A stretch of 64,000 bases of DNA from a virus. The notes beneath the pieces are model-generated. The model was not told the origin of the DNA, did not search any database, and was given only the letters and a program-made list of their open reading frames with translations. Shown one piece after another: positions 14,783 through 21,814 of the stretch (positions within the stretch are counted from its first letter, which is position 1; every line of letters starts with the position of its first letter). Made by a program: the position numbers and the translations under genes. The DNA lies in IMG/VR virus record IMGVR_UViG_3300046713_000250, positions 1 through 64,000 of that record. The stretch is one strand, 5' to 3'.

Positions 14783-15246
14783 CACCTGCCGTGCAGTTCG
14801 TCGCTGATCGCGCGAGTGGCGATCACCTGGCACCGGGCGTTCTCCCAGCGGCACACGTCGTCCGGCTTCGGGCCGTACTGGATGTAGAAGACCCGCTCGG
14901 TCGGGCAGTCCTTCCGATCATCGTATTGATCCTGGACCTTGGCCCACGTCTCGTCGTCGTAGATCGGCTCCTGCTGCTCGCCGAGGAAGTAGCCGAACGA
15001 CTTCATCAGCGTGTCCGCGTCGGCGCGCGGGTTGATCGCATGATCGGTGGCGAAGCACAGTTCGCCCGGCTTGGGCTCCCGGTAGCGTCGCTGCCAGTCG
15101 ATGCCGATCGGCGCGCCGGCCATGCCGAACAGGTAGGTCGCGTACCACTGGGAGCTCATGACCAGGACGCGGAACGGCAGGAATGCCTCGTCCAGGTTGA
15201 GCAGCGGGTCGTCCGTGCGGTCGGTGCCGCGGAGTCGCTCGATCAC
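14779..15246 (-). CDS. Hypothetical 155-residue protein
   Basis: Starts at a GTG that overlaps the preceding stop. Begins MIERLRGTDRTDDPLLNLDE and contains LFGMAGAPIGIDWQRRYREP, FATDHAINPRADADTLMKSF and YFLGEQQEPIYDDETW. The mixture of aromatic and acidic residues suggests a soluble alpha/beta protein. No family recognised. Middle of the coupled small-gene operon. Confidence 0.6.
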   Translation of the reverse strand: MIERLRGTDRTDDPLLNLDEAFLPFRVLVMSSQWYATYLFGMAGAPIGIDWQRRYREPKPGELCFATDHAINPRADADTLMKSFGYFLGEQQEPIYDDETWAKVQDQYDDRKDCPTERVFYIQYGPKPDDVCRWENARCQVIATRAISDELHGRW

Positions 15247-15599
15247 AGCGGGCCCCCGTCCGGGCCGAACAGGACCGCCGGAGTGTCGGGCACCGGCTCG
15301 GGGCCGACCGGCTCGCCGTGCGTGCGGATGAACAGGTTCATCGCCATCATCTGGATCATCTGCGTGACGATCTGCTGCTCCATCGCGTCGCCGGTCGCGA
15401 TCATCGGGTGGATCGCGAGGACGACCTTGTACTTCTCGCCGGTCAACTCGGCGCCGCCCTGACCGATGCGGGTCACCTCCCACCCGAGTTTGCGGATGCG
15501 GAAGGTGTCCGCGGTGCGGATGTCCACCCACGCGCCCGCGCCGTCGAGCACGTCGATCCACTCGCCGTGCCGGTCGCCGCCGATGATCAGCGCCTTCAT
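15243..15599 (-). CDS. Hypothetical 118-residue protein
   Basis: Begins MKALIIGGDRHGEWIDVLDG, then beta segments TFRIRKLGWEVTRIG and YKVVLAIHPMIAT, and a Met-rich helix IVTQMIQMMAMNLF. The first 60 residues have the look of proteins related to common actinophage hypothetical proteins of the MKALIVGG type. Its start overlaps the upstream stop. Confidence 0.6.
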   Translation of the reverse strand: MKALIIGGDRHGEWIDVLDGAGAWVDIRTADTFRIRKLGWEVTRIGQGGAELTGEKYKVVLAIHPMIATGDAMEQQIVTQMIQMMAMNLFIRTHGEPVGPEPVPDTPAVLFGPDGGPL

Positions 15600-15904
15600 G
15601 ATCCGACCGCCGCATCCTCGCCAGCCGGCTCCTCGGCGTCCGGTAGGACCACCTCGACCCACGGGCTCGCCTCGATGTTCACCGTGCGAGTGAACGTCCT
15701 GCGCCGCGTCCCCTCCGGCGAGTCCCTCTTCGCGAAGATCCCAGCGAGTCCGGCCCAGGTCATCCCCGCACCCTTGGCCACCTCGACAGGCTCACTGTCC
15801 ACGGTCGTCCCGTCCGGGTAGACGGTCCGCACCATCCGCTCGGTCCGCTCGGTCCGGCCAGTCGGCACGCCGAACCGTCGGCCGGGCATCTTCTCCGCAC
15901 CCAT
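15596..15904 (-). CDS. Hypothetical 102-residue protein
   Basis: Start at ATG 15904 is supported by GACAGGAGACGAG immediately upstream, part of a duplicated leader. The protein is basic at first (MGAEKMPGRRFGVPTGRTER) and acidic at the end (DAEEPAGEDAAVGS). The middle has beta patterns VRTVYPDGTTVDSEP and RRTFTRTVNIEASPW. Function unknown. Confidence 0.6.
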   Translation of the reverse strand: MGAEKMPGRRFGVPTGRTERTERMVRTVYPDGTTVDSEPVEVAKGAGMTWAGLAGIFAKRDSPEGTRRRTFTRTVNIEASPWVEVVLPDAEEPAGEDAAVGS

Positions 15905-15935
15905 CTCGTCTCCTGTCGTTCGAAGTTGCGGACGC
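15902..15935. repeat. Leader duplication, copy A
   Basis: A 34-bp element (ATG plus its SD GACAGGAGACGAG and upstream CCGCAAC sequence on the minus strand) recurs at 16142-16175 with one mismatch. The copies precede two different genes, so the ribosome-binding region itself was duplicated. Confidence 0.8.
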
Positions 15936-15949
15936 AACCGGTGCGCCCC

Positions 15950-16144
15950 TCATTGCGGCCTCCGGTCGTCCACGGCGATGCCGAAGGTCCGGCAGATCGC
16001 CGTGGCGGTGTTCTCCACCGCGTCGATGCCGCTCCAGCCATGATCGTCGTAGTTCGCCGAAGCGACTTCCTCGCCGCCGACTTCCACGATCACGCCCCGC
16101 CTGTCGCTGTGCTCACGTAGCACGACCTTGCGTTTCTGGGTCAT
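15950..16144 (-). CDS. Hypothetical 64-residue protein
   Basis: Start at ATG 16144 follows the second copy of the duplicated leader. MTQKRKVVLREHSDRRGVIV is followed by VGGEEVASANYDDHGWSGID and a short helix AVENTATAICRTFG. Small alpha/beta protein. Function unknown. A 45-nt gap with the leader copy separates it from the next gene. Confidence 0.6.
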   Translation of the reverse strand: MTQKRKVVLREHSDRRGVIVEVGGEEVASANYDDHGWSGIDAVENTATAICRTFGIAVDDRRPQ

Positions 16145-16491
16145 CTCGTCTCCTGTCGTTCGGAGTTGCGGACGCGCAAGGCCCGCAACTCGGCGTTGAT
16201 GCGGCCGGACCGCAAATCGATCGGGCGCCATACCGCAAAGTCGGCACCTGCGGATTCCAGCTTTGCGGCCCACACCAGCTGCTCGCGGCTGGACCTGCCG
16301 GTTGCGGACTTGAGTTCGCGGAACAGCACACCGCCCGGGCCAGCAATCGTGAGGTCCGGGTAGCCCTTGCCATCGGCCTGCACCGCCGTGCGCCAGCCGC
16401 GGTCCGTCCGGGCCGGGCGGAAGTGCGCGACGTGGTGACCGAGGAGTCGGGCCAGGTCGAGCACGGCGGTGAGCAGGTCATCCTCGGTCAT
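16141..16491 (-). CDS. VRR-NUC-type nuclease (PD-(D/E)XK)
   Basis: This 116-residue protein begins MTEDDLLTAVLDLARLLGHH. The catalytic pattern is clear: a Gly-Tyr-Pro-Asp (GKGYPDLTIAGPGG) acidic residue, then FRELKSATGRSSREQLVW with the ExK pair and following Gln. LESAGADFAVWRPID ends the fold. Stand-alone VRR-NUC proteins are predicted structure-specific or Holliday-junction-like nucleases in phages. The last codons (SERQETR) are encoded by the second copy of the leader duplication and its TGA overlaps the next ATG. Confidence 0.8.
   Translation of the reverse strand: MTEDDLLTAVLDLARLLGHHVAHFRPARTDRGWRTAVQADGKGYPDLTIAGPGGVLFRELKSATGRSSREQLVWAAKLESAGADFAVWRPIDLRSGRINAELRALRVRNSERQETR
16142..16175. 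repeat. Leader duplication, copy B
   Basis: Second copy of the 34-bp leader at 15902-15935, one mismatch. Here it also encodes the C-terminus of the VRR-NUC protein. A shorter related leader (CTCGTCTCCTGTCGT) occurs at 16984-16998, before the secreted protein gene. Confidence 0.8.
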
Positions 16492-16492
16492 G

Positions 16493-16981
16493 TCAGATGA
16501 CCTTCCAGCTACCGATCCGGTCGTTCCAGCCGAAGTTGGCCAGCCGGTAAAGCTGCGTCTGGAGATCGCCCGGGTAGACCACCGACGCGAAGTAGTAGTC
16601 GGATCCAGAGCATGCGTTGGAGTCGTAGAAGTAGATCGTCCGCTGCACGGTGTTGCCACCGGTCCAGTTCAGCAGGATCGACGTGGTGGCGTTGTAGACC
16701 TTGCCGTTGGTCCAGCCCGAGATCCCCGACGTGGGCAGCACGTGACAGACGTTGGCCGCGCCGCTGTACTGCACGTAGATGCCGCCGGCCGCGTTGAAGC
16801 TCTCATAGTTGTAGAAGCAGATGTAGCCGCCGTCGGGGCAGCCGGACACTGAGCGGGCGGGCGCGACCTGCTGCGCAACCTGGGAAACCCGTGCCGGTGT
16901 CGGGCCTGCGCTCGCCGTCACCGTACTTCCCAGCGCGAGCACCAGCGAGGTGACCAGCACGGCCATCAGTCGTTTGATCAT
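16493..16981 (-). CDS. Secreted peptidase-inhibitor I36-like protein
   Basis: This 162-residue protein has a Sec signal peptide (MIKRLMAVLVTSLVLALGST, with cleavage probably after VTASA). The mature part begins after a Gln/Ala/Val linker. SGCPDGGYICFYNYESFNAAGG and VCHVLPTSGI match the beta-gamma-crystallin/I36 pattern common in small secreted streptomycete proteins. The last part includes YFYDSNACSGSDYYF, giving four Cys for disulfides. It could inhibit a host or competitor protease outside the cell. The role in a phage is unclear, so the family call is better supported than the function. Confidence 0.72.
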   Translation of the reverse strand: MIKRLMAVLVTSLVLALGSTVTASAGPTPARVSQVAQQVAPARSVSGCPDGGYICFYNYESFNAAGGIYVQYSGAANVCHVLPTSGISGWTNGKVYNATTSILLNWTGGNTVQRTIYFYDSNACSGSDYYFASVVYPGDLQTQLYRLANFGWNDRIGSWKVI

Positions 16982-17006
16982 GCGTCTCGTCTCCTGTCGT
17001 AGATCT

Positions 17007-17201
17007 TCATCTAACCCCGGTGAAGCATTGCCGGTCCGGGTGTGCGGTCCACATCTTGCGGGGCGGCAGGTGCTTGATCCTGCGATCCAGGCACGGAGTT
17101 GCGGCCTGCGCTCCGCAACCGCACGGGCCGTAGTCCGGCCAGTGCGCCTCGGGCGCCCAGTGCTGGCCGTAGTCGCTGGGCATCTGGCCGGACGCGCTCA
17201 C
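17007..17201 (-). CDS. Small Cys-rich protein
   Basis: A 64-residue protein from a GTG overlapping the previous stop. It has GPCGCGAQAATPCLDRRIKH and a final Cys, a possible zinc site often seen in actinophage proteins with a CxxP...C..D pattern. Function unknown. Confidence 0.6.
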   Translation of the reverse strand: MSASGQMPSDYGQHWAPEAHWPDYGPCGCGAQAATPCLDRRIKHLPPRKMWTAHPDRQCFTGVR

Positions 17202-17389
17202 TCGCCATCCCTCCGCACGCCCGCGCTGATCCAGTCGGCCAGCACGATGCCTGCGAACGCGATCACGCCGAGGACGACCATCAGGACGAACTCGCCCGCC
17301 GTCATGCCGCCGACGGCCACGCCACCGCCGGTAAAGGCGTAGAGCGCGAGGATCGTCATCCGCAGCCAGGTCACGCCGCCGGCGCTCAT
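17198..17389 (-). CDS. 63-residue two-span membrane protein
   Basis: MSAGGVTWLRMTILALYAFT, then GGVAVGGMTAGEFVLMVVLG and VIAFAGIVLADWISAG, two predicted membrane spans with a basic tail. Its ATG overlaps the preceding stop. Could be a holin-like or envelope accessory protein, but it lies far from the lysis genes. Confidence 0.62.
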   Translation of the reverse strand: MSAGGVTWLRMTILALYAFTGGGVAVGGMTAGEFVLMVVLGVIAFAGIVLADWISAGVRRDGE

Positions 17390-17859
17390 GCGTCGTCGCC
17401 CGGGAACGGCAGACCGAGGTCGCGGGCCTGCTTGCGCAGGAACTCCAGCTCCTGCCGTTCTCGCCGAGCGGCGATGGCGGCGAGGCGGTCCAGCTCAGCC
17501 TGCGGAACGATATCTGCGGACACCTTGCGGGCACCCATGTGGATCAGGCCGACCAGCAGTGCGACCAGGGCAATAGCGGCCGTGAACAGCCAGAAGATCG
17601 GCCAGCCCGCGCCCATCATGAGCCCGACGCGGGCCGACTCATCACGATCATCCTGGGTGATCAATGAGCCTTGGACGGATGCCCATCGCTCGCGCTCCTC
17701 AGCGTCCGCCTCCGACTTCACGTAACGAGCTGCATCTCTGCGATCCTTCAACGCGTGGCGCGCGGCGCGCTCTAGGTCGAAGCGGACGAAGCGGCGCGCG
17801 GTCAGCACGGCCACGACCACGTATCCGAGCACGCCAGCCGTCCACGCCAGGCCGATCAC
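17386..17859 (-). CDS. Membrane protein with charged helical arms
   Basis: A 157-residue protein with one N-terminal span (IGLAWTAGVLGYVVVAVLTA), then a charged helix RFDLERAARHALKDRRDAAR. A paired span (VGLMMGAGWPIFWLFTAAIA LVALLVG) and an Arg/Glu-rich C-terminal helix (LAAIAARRERQELEFLRKQ) follow. Function unknown. Confidence 0.65.
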   Translation of the reverse strand: MIGLAWTAGVLGYVVVAVLTARRFVRFDLERAARHALKDRRDAARYVKSEADAEERERWASVQGSLITQDDRDESARVGLMMGAGWPIFWLFTAAIALVALLVGLIHMGARKVSADIVPQAELDRLAAIAARRERQELEFLRKQARDLGLPFPGDDA

Positions 17860-18065
17860 TGATCACCCCACCGGCGCGGGACGCACGGCACGGCCGGCGT
17901 CGGCAGGGGCCGCGGCCAGGGCCACGTCGCCTTGCAGTGGACGCACAGCCACACGCTGCCGTCCCGTTCGATCCGGTGACTGTCGAACACGAGGTCGGCC
18001 GAGGCGGCGCGCATCTCGTCGGCGCGGGTCGGCGCGCGATAGCCGGAGTGATCACTCGTGGCCAT
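17856..18065 (-). CDS. Small Cys protein
   Basis: This 69-residue protein starts at ATG 18065. The motif WLCVHCKATWPWPRPLP ending in VPCVPRRW is a CxxC plus distal Cys pattern. It is common in hypothetical proteins of actinophages and streptomycete prophages. It overlaps its upstream neighbour by 14 nt. Confidence 0.6.
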   Translation of the reverse strand: MATSDHSGYRAPTRADEMRAASADLVFDSHRIERDGSVWLCVHCKATWPWPRPLPTPAVPCVPRRWGDQ

Positions 18066-18231
18066 GGCGTCTCCAGTAGGTCGGCGAGGCCGGGCAGATC
18101 TGACAGCGGGGCAGCGTGCCGGGCTCGGCGCACGGCACCGCGGGATGCTCCGGGGTGGCCGCGCCGGCGCACTTAAGCGGGCCGGGTGGCATGTCCGCCA
18201 GGTCGGGAACGCTCGGGTCAGCCAGCGACAT
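18052..18231 (-). CDS. Small Cys protein
   Basis: A 59-residue protein starting at ATG 18231. It contains KCAGAATPEHPAVPCAEPG and RCQICPASPTYW; four or five Cys could form a zinc site. It ends in WRRHGHE. Unknown function. The start is uncertain because no clear SD is visible. Confidence 0.5.
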   Translation of the reverse strand: MSLADPSVPDLADMPPGPLKCAGAATPEHPAVPCAEPGTLPRCQICPASPTYWRRHGHE

Positions 18232-18484
18232 CGCCGACCCCTGACTCCTTGGGCCGGCAGTGGTAGCCCGCGCCGCGCGCGTGCTCGTTGCCCGTGCCGC
18301 AGAAGCACGAGGCCGGCCGGGCCAGCGCAGCCGCATACGCCTGCTCGAGGCGCTGCACGGCGTCCATCAGCTCGCTGCGGGAGTCCTCGTCCCCTCCGGT
18401 CCTGCGGAACTCGCGGGCCGCGGCGACCACCTCGCGAGCGAGGGCCGCATGCTGCGGCTCGGCCAACTGCGCCCAGTCGCTCAT
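18218..18484 (-). CDS. Helical protein with C-terminal Cys motif
   Basis: An 88-residue protein, MSDWAQLAEPQHAALAREVV, followed by charged helices and SCFCGTGNEHARGAGYHC near the end. The helical body plus zinc-like tail suggests a small regulatory or structural protein. Its ATG overlaps the stop of the preceding gene. Confidence 0.6.
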   Translation of the reverse strand: MSDWAQLAEPQHAALAREVVAAAREFRRTGGDEDSRSELMDAVQRLEQAYAAALARPASCFCGTGNEHARGAGYHCRPKESGVGDVAG

Positions 18485-18756
18485 GACGCCGTCCCGACCA
18501 GGAATTCGAACAGATGCCAGACCAGCGCGCCACCTCGGCCCGCAAGCGCAGTGCCGATGTGGGCGGCATTGTCCGGCAGGGGCTGACCGGTGCCGAATAC
18601 CCGGAAGGTGCGGACCGTCGGCTCCTGCTCGTCCGCTATCGCCCAGATCTCGACGCGATCCGGATTGCGGCAGTCGACGTGCACGATCAGCCCGGAAAGC
18701 TCGATGTCGTGGAGCCGGTCGTCGACCGGCACCTCGTAGCGGTGGACGGCCCTCAC
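18481..18756 (-). CDS. Hypothetical beta-rich protein
   Basis: A 91-residue protein starting at a GTG that overlaps the previous stop. MRAVHRYEVPVDDRLHDIEL is followed by SGLIVHVDCRNPDRVEIWAI and RTFRVFGTGQPLPDNAAHIG. This is the DUF7352-like layout widespread in actinophages (small beta protein with a late ALVWHLFE segment). The family assignment is tentative. Confidence 0.62.
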   Translation of the reverse strand: MRAVHRYEVPVDDRLHDIELSGLIVHVDCRNPDRVEIWAIADEQEPTVRTFRVFGTGQPLPDNAAHIGTALAGRGGALVWHLFEFLVGTAS

Positions 18757-18953
18757 CGCACCAGCACCTCGCCGCCGATCTCGCAGACCGTCGCCCGGAC
18801 CCGGCCCGCAGCCACGTCGCGCGGCTGCTGCTGCGACAGCACCGCCAGCAGGCGACGCCGCTCCGTGTCGGCCTGCGTCCAGTCCATCGGGTCGGACGCG
18901 GCCACCCGCATCCCGTCGGCCGTGTCCAGCTGCACGGTCACCACGATGTGCAT
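18753..18953 (-). CDS. Hypothetical protein, first gene of the small-gene operon
   Basis: A 66-residue protein beginning MHIVVTVQLDTADGMRVAAS, with a helical TQADTERRRLLAVLSQQQPR. It has GAGAGGAG before the ATG and a well-formed promoter at 18976-19005. It heads a series of more than 25 overlapping small genes running down to about 9.5 kb. Confidence 0.65.
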   Translation of the reverse strand: MHIVVTVQLDTADGMRVAASDPMDWTQADTERRRLLAVLSQQQPRDVAAGRVRATVCEIGGEVLVR

Positions 18954-18975
18954 GTGGACTCCTCTCGTTACGGCT

Positions 18976-19005
18976 TACTGTACTCCCGACGGTGATCGGG
19001 GGCAA
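18976..19005 (-). promoter_or_regulatory. Promoter with operator-like site
   Basis: Minus strand: -35 TTGCCC (19000-19005), a 17-bp spacer and -10 TACAGT (18977-18982). GGGAGTACAGTA is embedded as in the plus-strand promoters at 21.48, 38.92 and 47.51 kb. The downstream leader AAGCCGTAACGAGAGGAG also matches. The left half-site is degenerate (CGTCG instead of TACTG). It drives the small-gene operon. Confidence 0.78.
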
Positions 19006-19120
19006 CGCCCGGAACCCGTATCAGCCGTTCGGTCAGAAACGGCCTGAGAGGCCCTGTGCGCCTTCAGAAAGCCTCTGCCCACCCTGACCCCTACGCCAGC
19101 CCCTGAACGGCCCACAGCGG

Positions 19121-19375
19121 CTACGTGGCGTCACGGGTCATTGTGTTCCGCACGCATGCCGCAGTCAGCTTGCGCGTTCCCTCGCACATGCAGCCGTCCG
19201 TGTGGGCCATCTCCACCAACCCCTCATCGACGAGAGCCGCGAGCGCGGAGACCTCTTCGGCGAACTCGCGCTTGACCGCCACCACGATCGGCTCCGTCGC
19301 GTAGTCCTGCGCCCCCGCGTGGCCGGCATGGAACGGCCACGCCTTCCCGCCGTTGCGGCACCTGCGCTCAGTCAT
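19121..19375 (-). CDS. Small Cys protein near origin
   Basis: An 84-residue protein starting at ATG 19375 (MTERRCRNGGKAWPFHAGHA), with GGAG 8 nt upstream; a GTG at 19411 would add 12 residues. Its second half is helical (VAVKREFAEEVSALAALVDE) and ends with a HTDGCMCEG motif. No other gene lies between it and the putative origin. The 167 bp between 18954 and 19120 hold only the promoter at 18976-19005. Confidence 0.6.
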   Translation of the reverse strand: MTERRCRNGGKAWPFHAGHAGAQDYATEPIVVAVKREFAEEVSALAALVDEGLVEMAHTDGCMCEGTRKLTAACVRNTMTRDAT

Positions 19376-19401
19376 CCTTCGACTCCCATCGATGTCTACT
19401 C

Positions 19402-19634
19402 GGTAAGCCACGGCTTACCAATGGGGTTCTGGGGTTCATGAACCCCAAGGGGGTGTCTCTCTGGTTTGCTCGCGCGTTATTTTAATCAAGCTACTCTATA
19501 TCTATATCTATATATATACGCAGGTCAGGCCACGTTTTTTGAGATCTTGGGCTTCACGATCAACTTAGGGCACCCTTACCGTTTTTGCACCCGCCAGAGT
19601 GCCCGATGGGGTTCACGTGAACCCCATGAACCCC
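19402..19634. other. Putative replication origin (iteron palindromes around AT-rich core)
   Basis: A 233-bp non-coding region between a small gene and the DUF3987-like ATPase. It begins with the inverted repeat GGTAAGCC-AC-GGCTTACC (19402-19419). Next come GGGGTTC at 19423-19429 and the palindrome GGGGTTC-AT-GAACCCC (19431-19446). The mirror image lies at the other end: GGGGTTC-ACGT-GAACCCC (19608-19625) and GAACCCC at 19628-19634. In between is the most AT-rich stretch of the window (19476-19520, with repeated TCTATA). Heptamer boxes flanking an AT core next to a helicase gene are typical of phage origins. Origin function is inference. Confidence 0.6.
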
Positions 19635-19639
19635 ACTTT

Positions 19640-21181
19640 TCAAGATCGCTCGTTTGGCATCGAAGAACCCGTTTCCAATCCACCCTCGTCTATCTCGTTG
19701 ATCCACCCGATGGACACTGCGTGCGCCACCGCGGCCTTGAACAGAGGCTTGTCGCGTGACAACTTCTTGTAGATCACGTACGGCTTGACCGACGTGAAGG
19801 GTTCCGGCGCCGCCTCGGCCACGTAGTGATAGATCCGCCGGGCCACCCGCTCGACGTCGGCGCCGATGCCCGCCTTGGCCGTCTCGATCTCCACGGCCTC
19901 GGTGATCCGGGCCGAGCGCTTCTGCTCGGCGATCTGCTCAGCCTGCTGGTCGCGGTAGCGGATCAGCCGGTTGCGGATCGCGCAGGAGACCGACCAGATC
20001 ATGCCGGCCAGGATCCAGTCGTCCCGGTCGACCAGCATCCGGCCGTCGATGTAGCACAGCAGGGCCGACAGTTTGGCCCGCATCAGCGGCTCGTGCGAGT
20101 CCATCGGGTCGAACTCGATGGTGCCGACGTGCTTGCCGTGGATCTGGTGGCGGAACCAGCGGCGCAGCTCGGCCGGGAATTGGATGACCCCGGTCCGACG
20201 CTCCTCGGCCGGCAGCACGATCGCCTCGGGGAATTCGAAGGCCTCGTCGGGCCCGGGCATCTCGGTGTCCTGGGCGCCCAGCCACAGGAACCGCTGCGGG
20301 GTGCCGGGGCCAACCTCGGACAGCATGGTCACGGCCGTCTCCGGCTGGTAGCCGATGATCATGCCGACCGTGTAGCTGCCGTCCGGGACGTACCGCCAGC
20401 GCTCCTCCGACGCGTTGGACTGCGACAGCGCGGCGCCGGACCAGGCCGTCCGCAGGTGTCCGCCCAGCGTGGCGCCGGACCGCTCGTGCATGAGCTTGGT
20501 CAGCACCTCGCCCTCGTCGACGTAGAACCATGCCCGGCCGCGGACCGCCTTGCGCACCTTGACCATGACCGGCTCGGGCACGGCGTTGCGGCCGCGGCCC
20601 TTCATCTCGTACTTGACCGAGCCGTCCGGGTTGGTCGCCTCCACCTCGACGGTGCCCATGAACGTCTCGGCCAGGCCCTCGCCGGTGCTCAGCGACAGCC
20701 CGTCGCGGAAGGTGTCCATGTCGATCGAGCCGTCCGGCCCGCACAACCACGAGGGCATCCGCATCAGCCGCTTGGCCGCCTTGACCGCGTCCGACTTGCC
20801 GATGCCGCTCTTGCTCAGCAGCACCGCGAACAGGCTCATCGTGCCGAGACTCTTGCCGGTGTCGAAGCTGACCTCGGGCCCCAGCGCGCCGGCCACCCTG
20901 GTCAGCACGCAGGCCAGCACGGCGTCGGGATGGGTCTGGCTCTGCCACGCCGCCTGCCGGATCAGCTTGAACACCTCGCGCGAGCCCCAGAACTCCTCGG
21001 GCAGCCGGTAGCGCGCGGCGATGGCCTCCTGGGCGGTCATGTCGGCCGGCGTGGAGCCGACCACGTGCGGTCCGACCTCGTCGCCGTACACGTCGTCGCG
21101 CTCGAGGACGTAGCCGTCCTCGTCGACCCGCTCGCCCGCCCAGAGATCCTCGGCCGCCGAGATCTCCTCCGGCGGCGTCAT
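19640..21181 (-). CDS. DUF3987-like replication ATPase/helicase
   Basis: This 513-residue protein has a Walker A at about residue 125 (LLSKSGIGKSDAVKAAKRL) and a Walker B-like segment WFYVDEGEVLTKLM near 225. An arginine-rich region precedes GTPQRFLWLGAQDTEMP, the pattern of DUF3987/primase-helicase-associated proteins in actinophages. The C-terminal part (DVERVARRIYHYVAE, then FTSVKPYVIYKKLSRDK) looks like a winged HTH. It probably unwinds or primes DNA at the adjacent origin; the motifs are seen, the reaction is inferred. Its ATG overlaps the stop of the FHA gene. Confidence 0.75.
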   Translation of the reverse strand: MTPPEEISAAEDLWAGERVDEDGYVLERDDVYGDEVGPHVVGSTPADMTAQEAIAARYRLPEEFWGSREVFKLIRQAAWQSQTHPDAVLACVLTRVAGALGPEVSFDTGKSLGTMSLFAVLLSKSGIGKSDAVKAAKRLMRMPSWLCGPDGSIDMDTFRDGLSLSTGEGLAETFMGTVEVEATNPDGSVKYEMKGRGRNAVPEPVMVKVRKAVRGRAWFYVDEGEVLTKLMHERSGATLGGHLRTAWSGAALSQSNASEERWRYVPDGSYTVGMIIGYQPETAVTMLSEVGPGTPQRFLWLGAQDTEMPGPDEAFEFPEAIVLPAEERRTGVIQFPAELRRWFRHQIHGKHVGTIEFDPMDSHEPLMRAKLSALLCYIDGRMLVDRDDWILAGMIWSVSCAIRNRLIRYRDQQAEQIAEQKRSARITEAVEIETAKAGIGADVERVARRIYHYVAEAAPEPFTSVKPYVIYKKLSRDKPLFKAAVAHAVSIGWINEIDEGGLETGSSMPNERS

Positions 21182-21450
21182 CCCGTCACCCGCTCCGGCG
21201 TGAACGGCGGCATCCGGGTGCGCCCGATCACCAATACGTCGCCGGAGATGAGCAGGCCCGTACTGCCGCCCGTGAGGCGGACATCGGACGACCCGAGGCG
21301 CTCGATTCCCGTGCCGTTGGTCGACCCGAGGTCCCGCACCGTCCAGACGCAGAAGGCATCCTCGATGAGCACGCAGTGCCGCGGCGAGGCGTACGGATCG
21401 TCGATCACGATGTCGCAGCCCGGGTCGCGCCCGATCGTCACCGTCCTCAC
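21178..21450 (-). CDS. Stand-alone FHA-domain protein
   Basis: This 90-residue protein is a single forkhead-associated domain. MRTVTIGRDPGCDIVIDDP gives the conserved GR, SPRHCVL gives the S-x2-H, and DLGSTNGTGIE gives the N-G pair. FHA domains bind phosphothreonine peptides, usually made by Ser/Thr kinases (family knowledge). No kinase is visible in this window, so host kinases would supply the ligand. Starts at a GTG and is co-translated with the replication ATPase. It is divergent from the promoter at 21465-21494. Confidence 0.85.
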   Translation of the reverse strand: MRTVTIGRDPGCDIVIDDPYASPRHCVLIEDAFCVWTVRDLGSTNGTGIERLGSSDVRLTGGSTGLLISGDVLVIGRTRMPPFTPERVTG

Positions 21451-21464
21451 GACATCACCACGAC

Positions 21465-21494
21465 TTGCGCTCTAGTCATACTGGGAGTACAGTA
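21465..21494 (+). promoter_or_regulatory. Promoter with operator TACTG-N6-CAGTA
   Basis: -35 TTGCGC (21465-21470), a 17-bp spacer and -10 TACAGT (21488-21493). The full operator TACTGGGAGTACAGTA spans 21479-21494. It lies between the divergent FHA gene and the plus-strand gene at 21531 and could control both. The best-formed copies of this element are here and at 38916 and 47512. Confidence 0.85.
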
Positions 21495-21530
21495 AAGGCA
21501 AGACAACGGATGCGACGAAGGAGACCCACG

Positions 21531-21806
21531 ATGCCCAGCTCCCCCGCGATTCAGGAACTGCTCAAGGCGGCCGGCATGAAGGACGCTTACGACGAGGGCG
21601 TGGCCGAGATCATCCGTAAGTACATCCGCAAAGACACTGGGCGCAAGGTTACCAAGACGATCACTTGGCCGGGCACTCCCATCTCGAATCACCCGCTGGT
21701 CTTCACTCCGACGCTCCGCGCCATGGTGGCGTCCGGAGAGTGCAAGCTGGTGGATGTGCCTACGACCCTGCGGCGCAAGGGCTATACGTACGTGACCTTT
21801 GCCTGA
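21531..21806 (+). CDS. Isolated plus-strand protein under phage promoter
   Basis: A 91-residue protein, MPSSPAIQELLKAAGMKDAY, then helical DEGVAEIIRKYIRKDTGRKV and a C-terminal beta end (LRRKGYTYVTFA). AAGGAGACCCACG precedes the ATG. It is the only plus-strand gene in the 9.5-34.3 kb replication arm and is preceded by the phage promoter. Its own promoter inside an opposing operon suggests an early regulator or host-takeover protein (inference). Confidence 0.65.
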   Translation: MPSSPAIQELLKAAGMKDAYDEGVAEIIRKYIRKDTGRKVTKTITWPGTPISNHPLVFTPTLRAMVASGECKLVDVPTTLRRKGYTYVTFA

Positions 21807-21814
21807 TCCACTCT

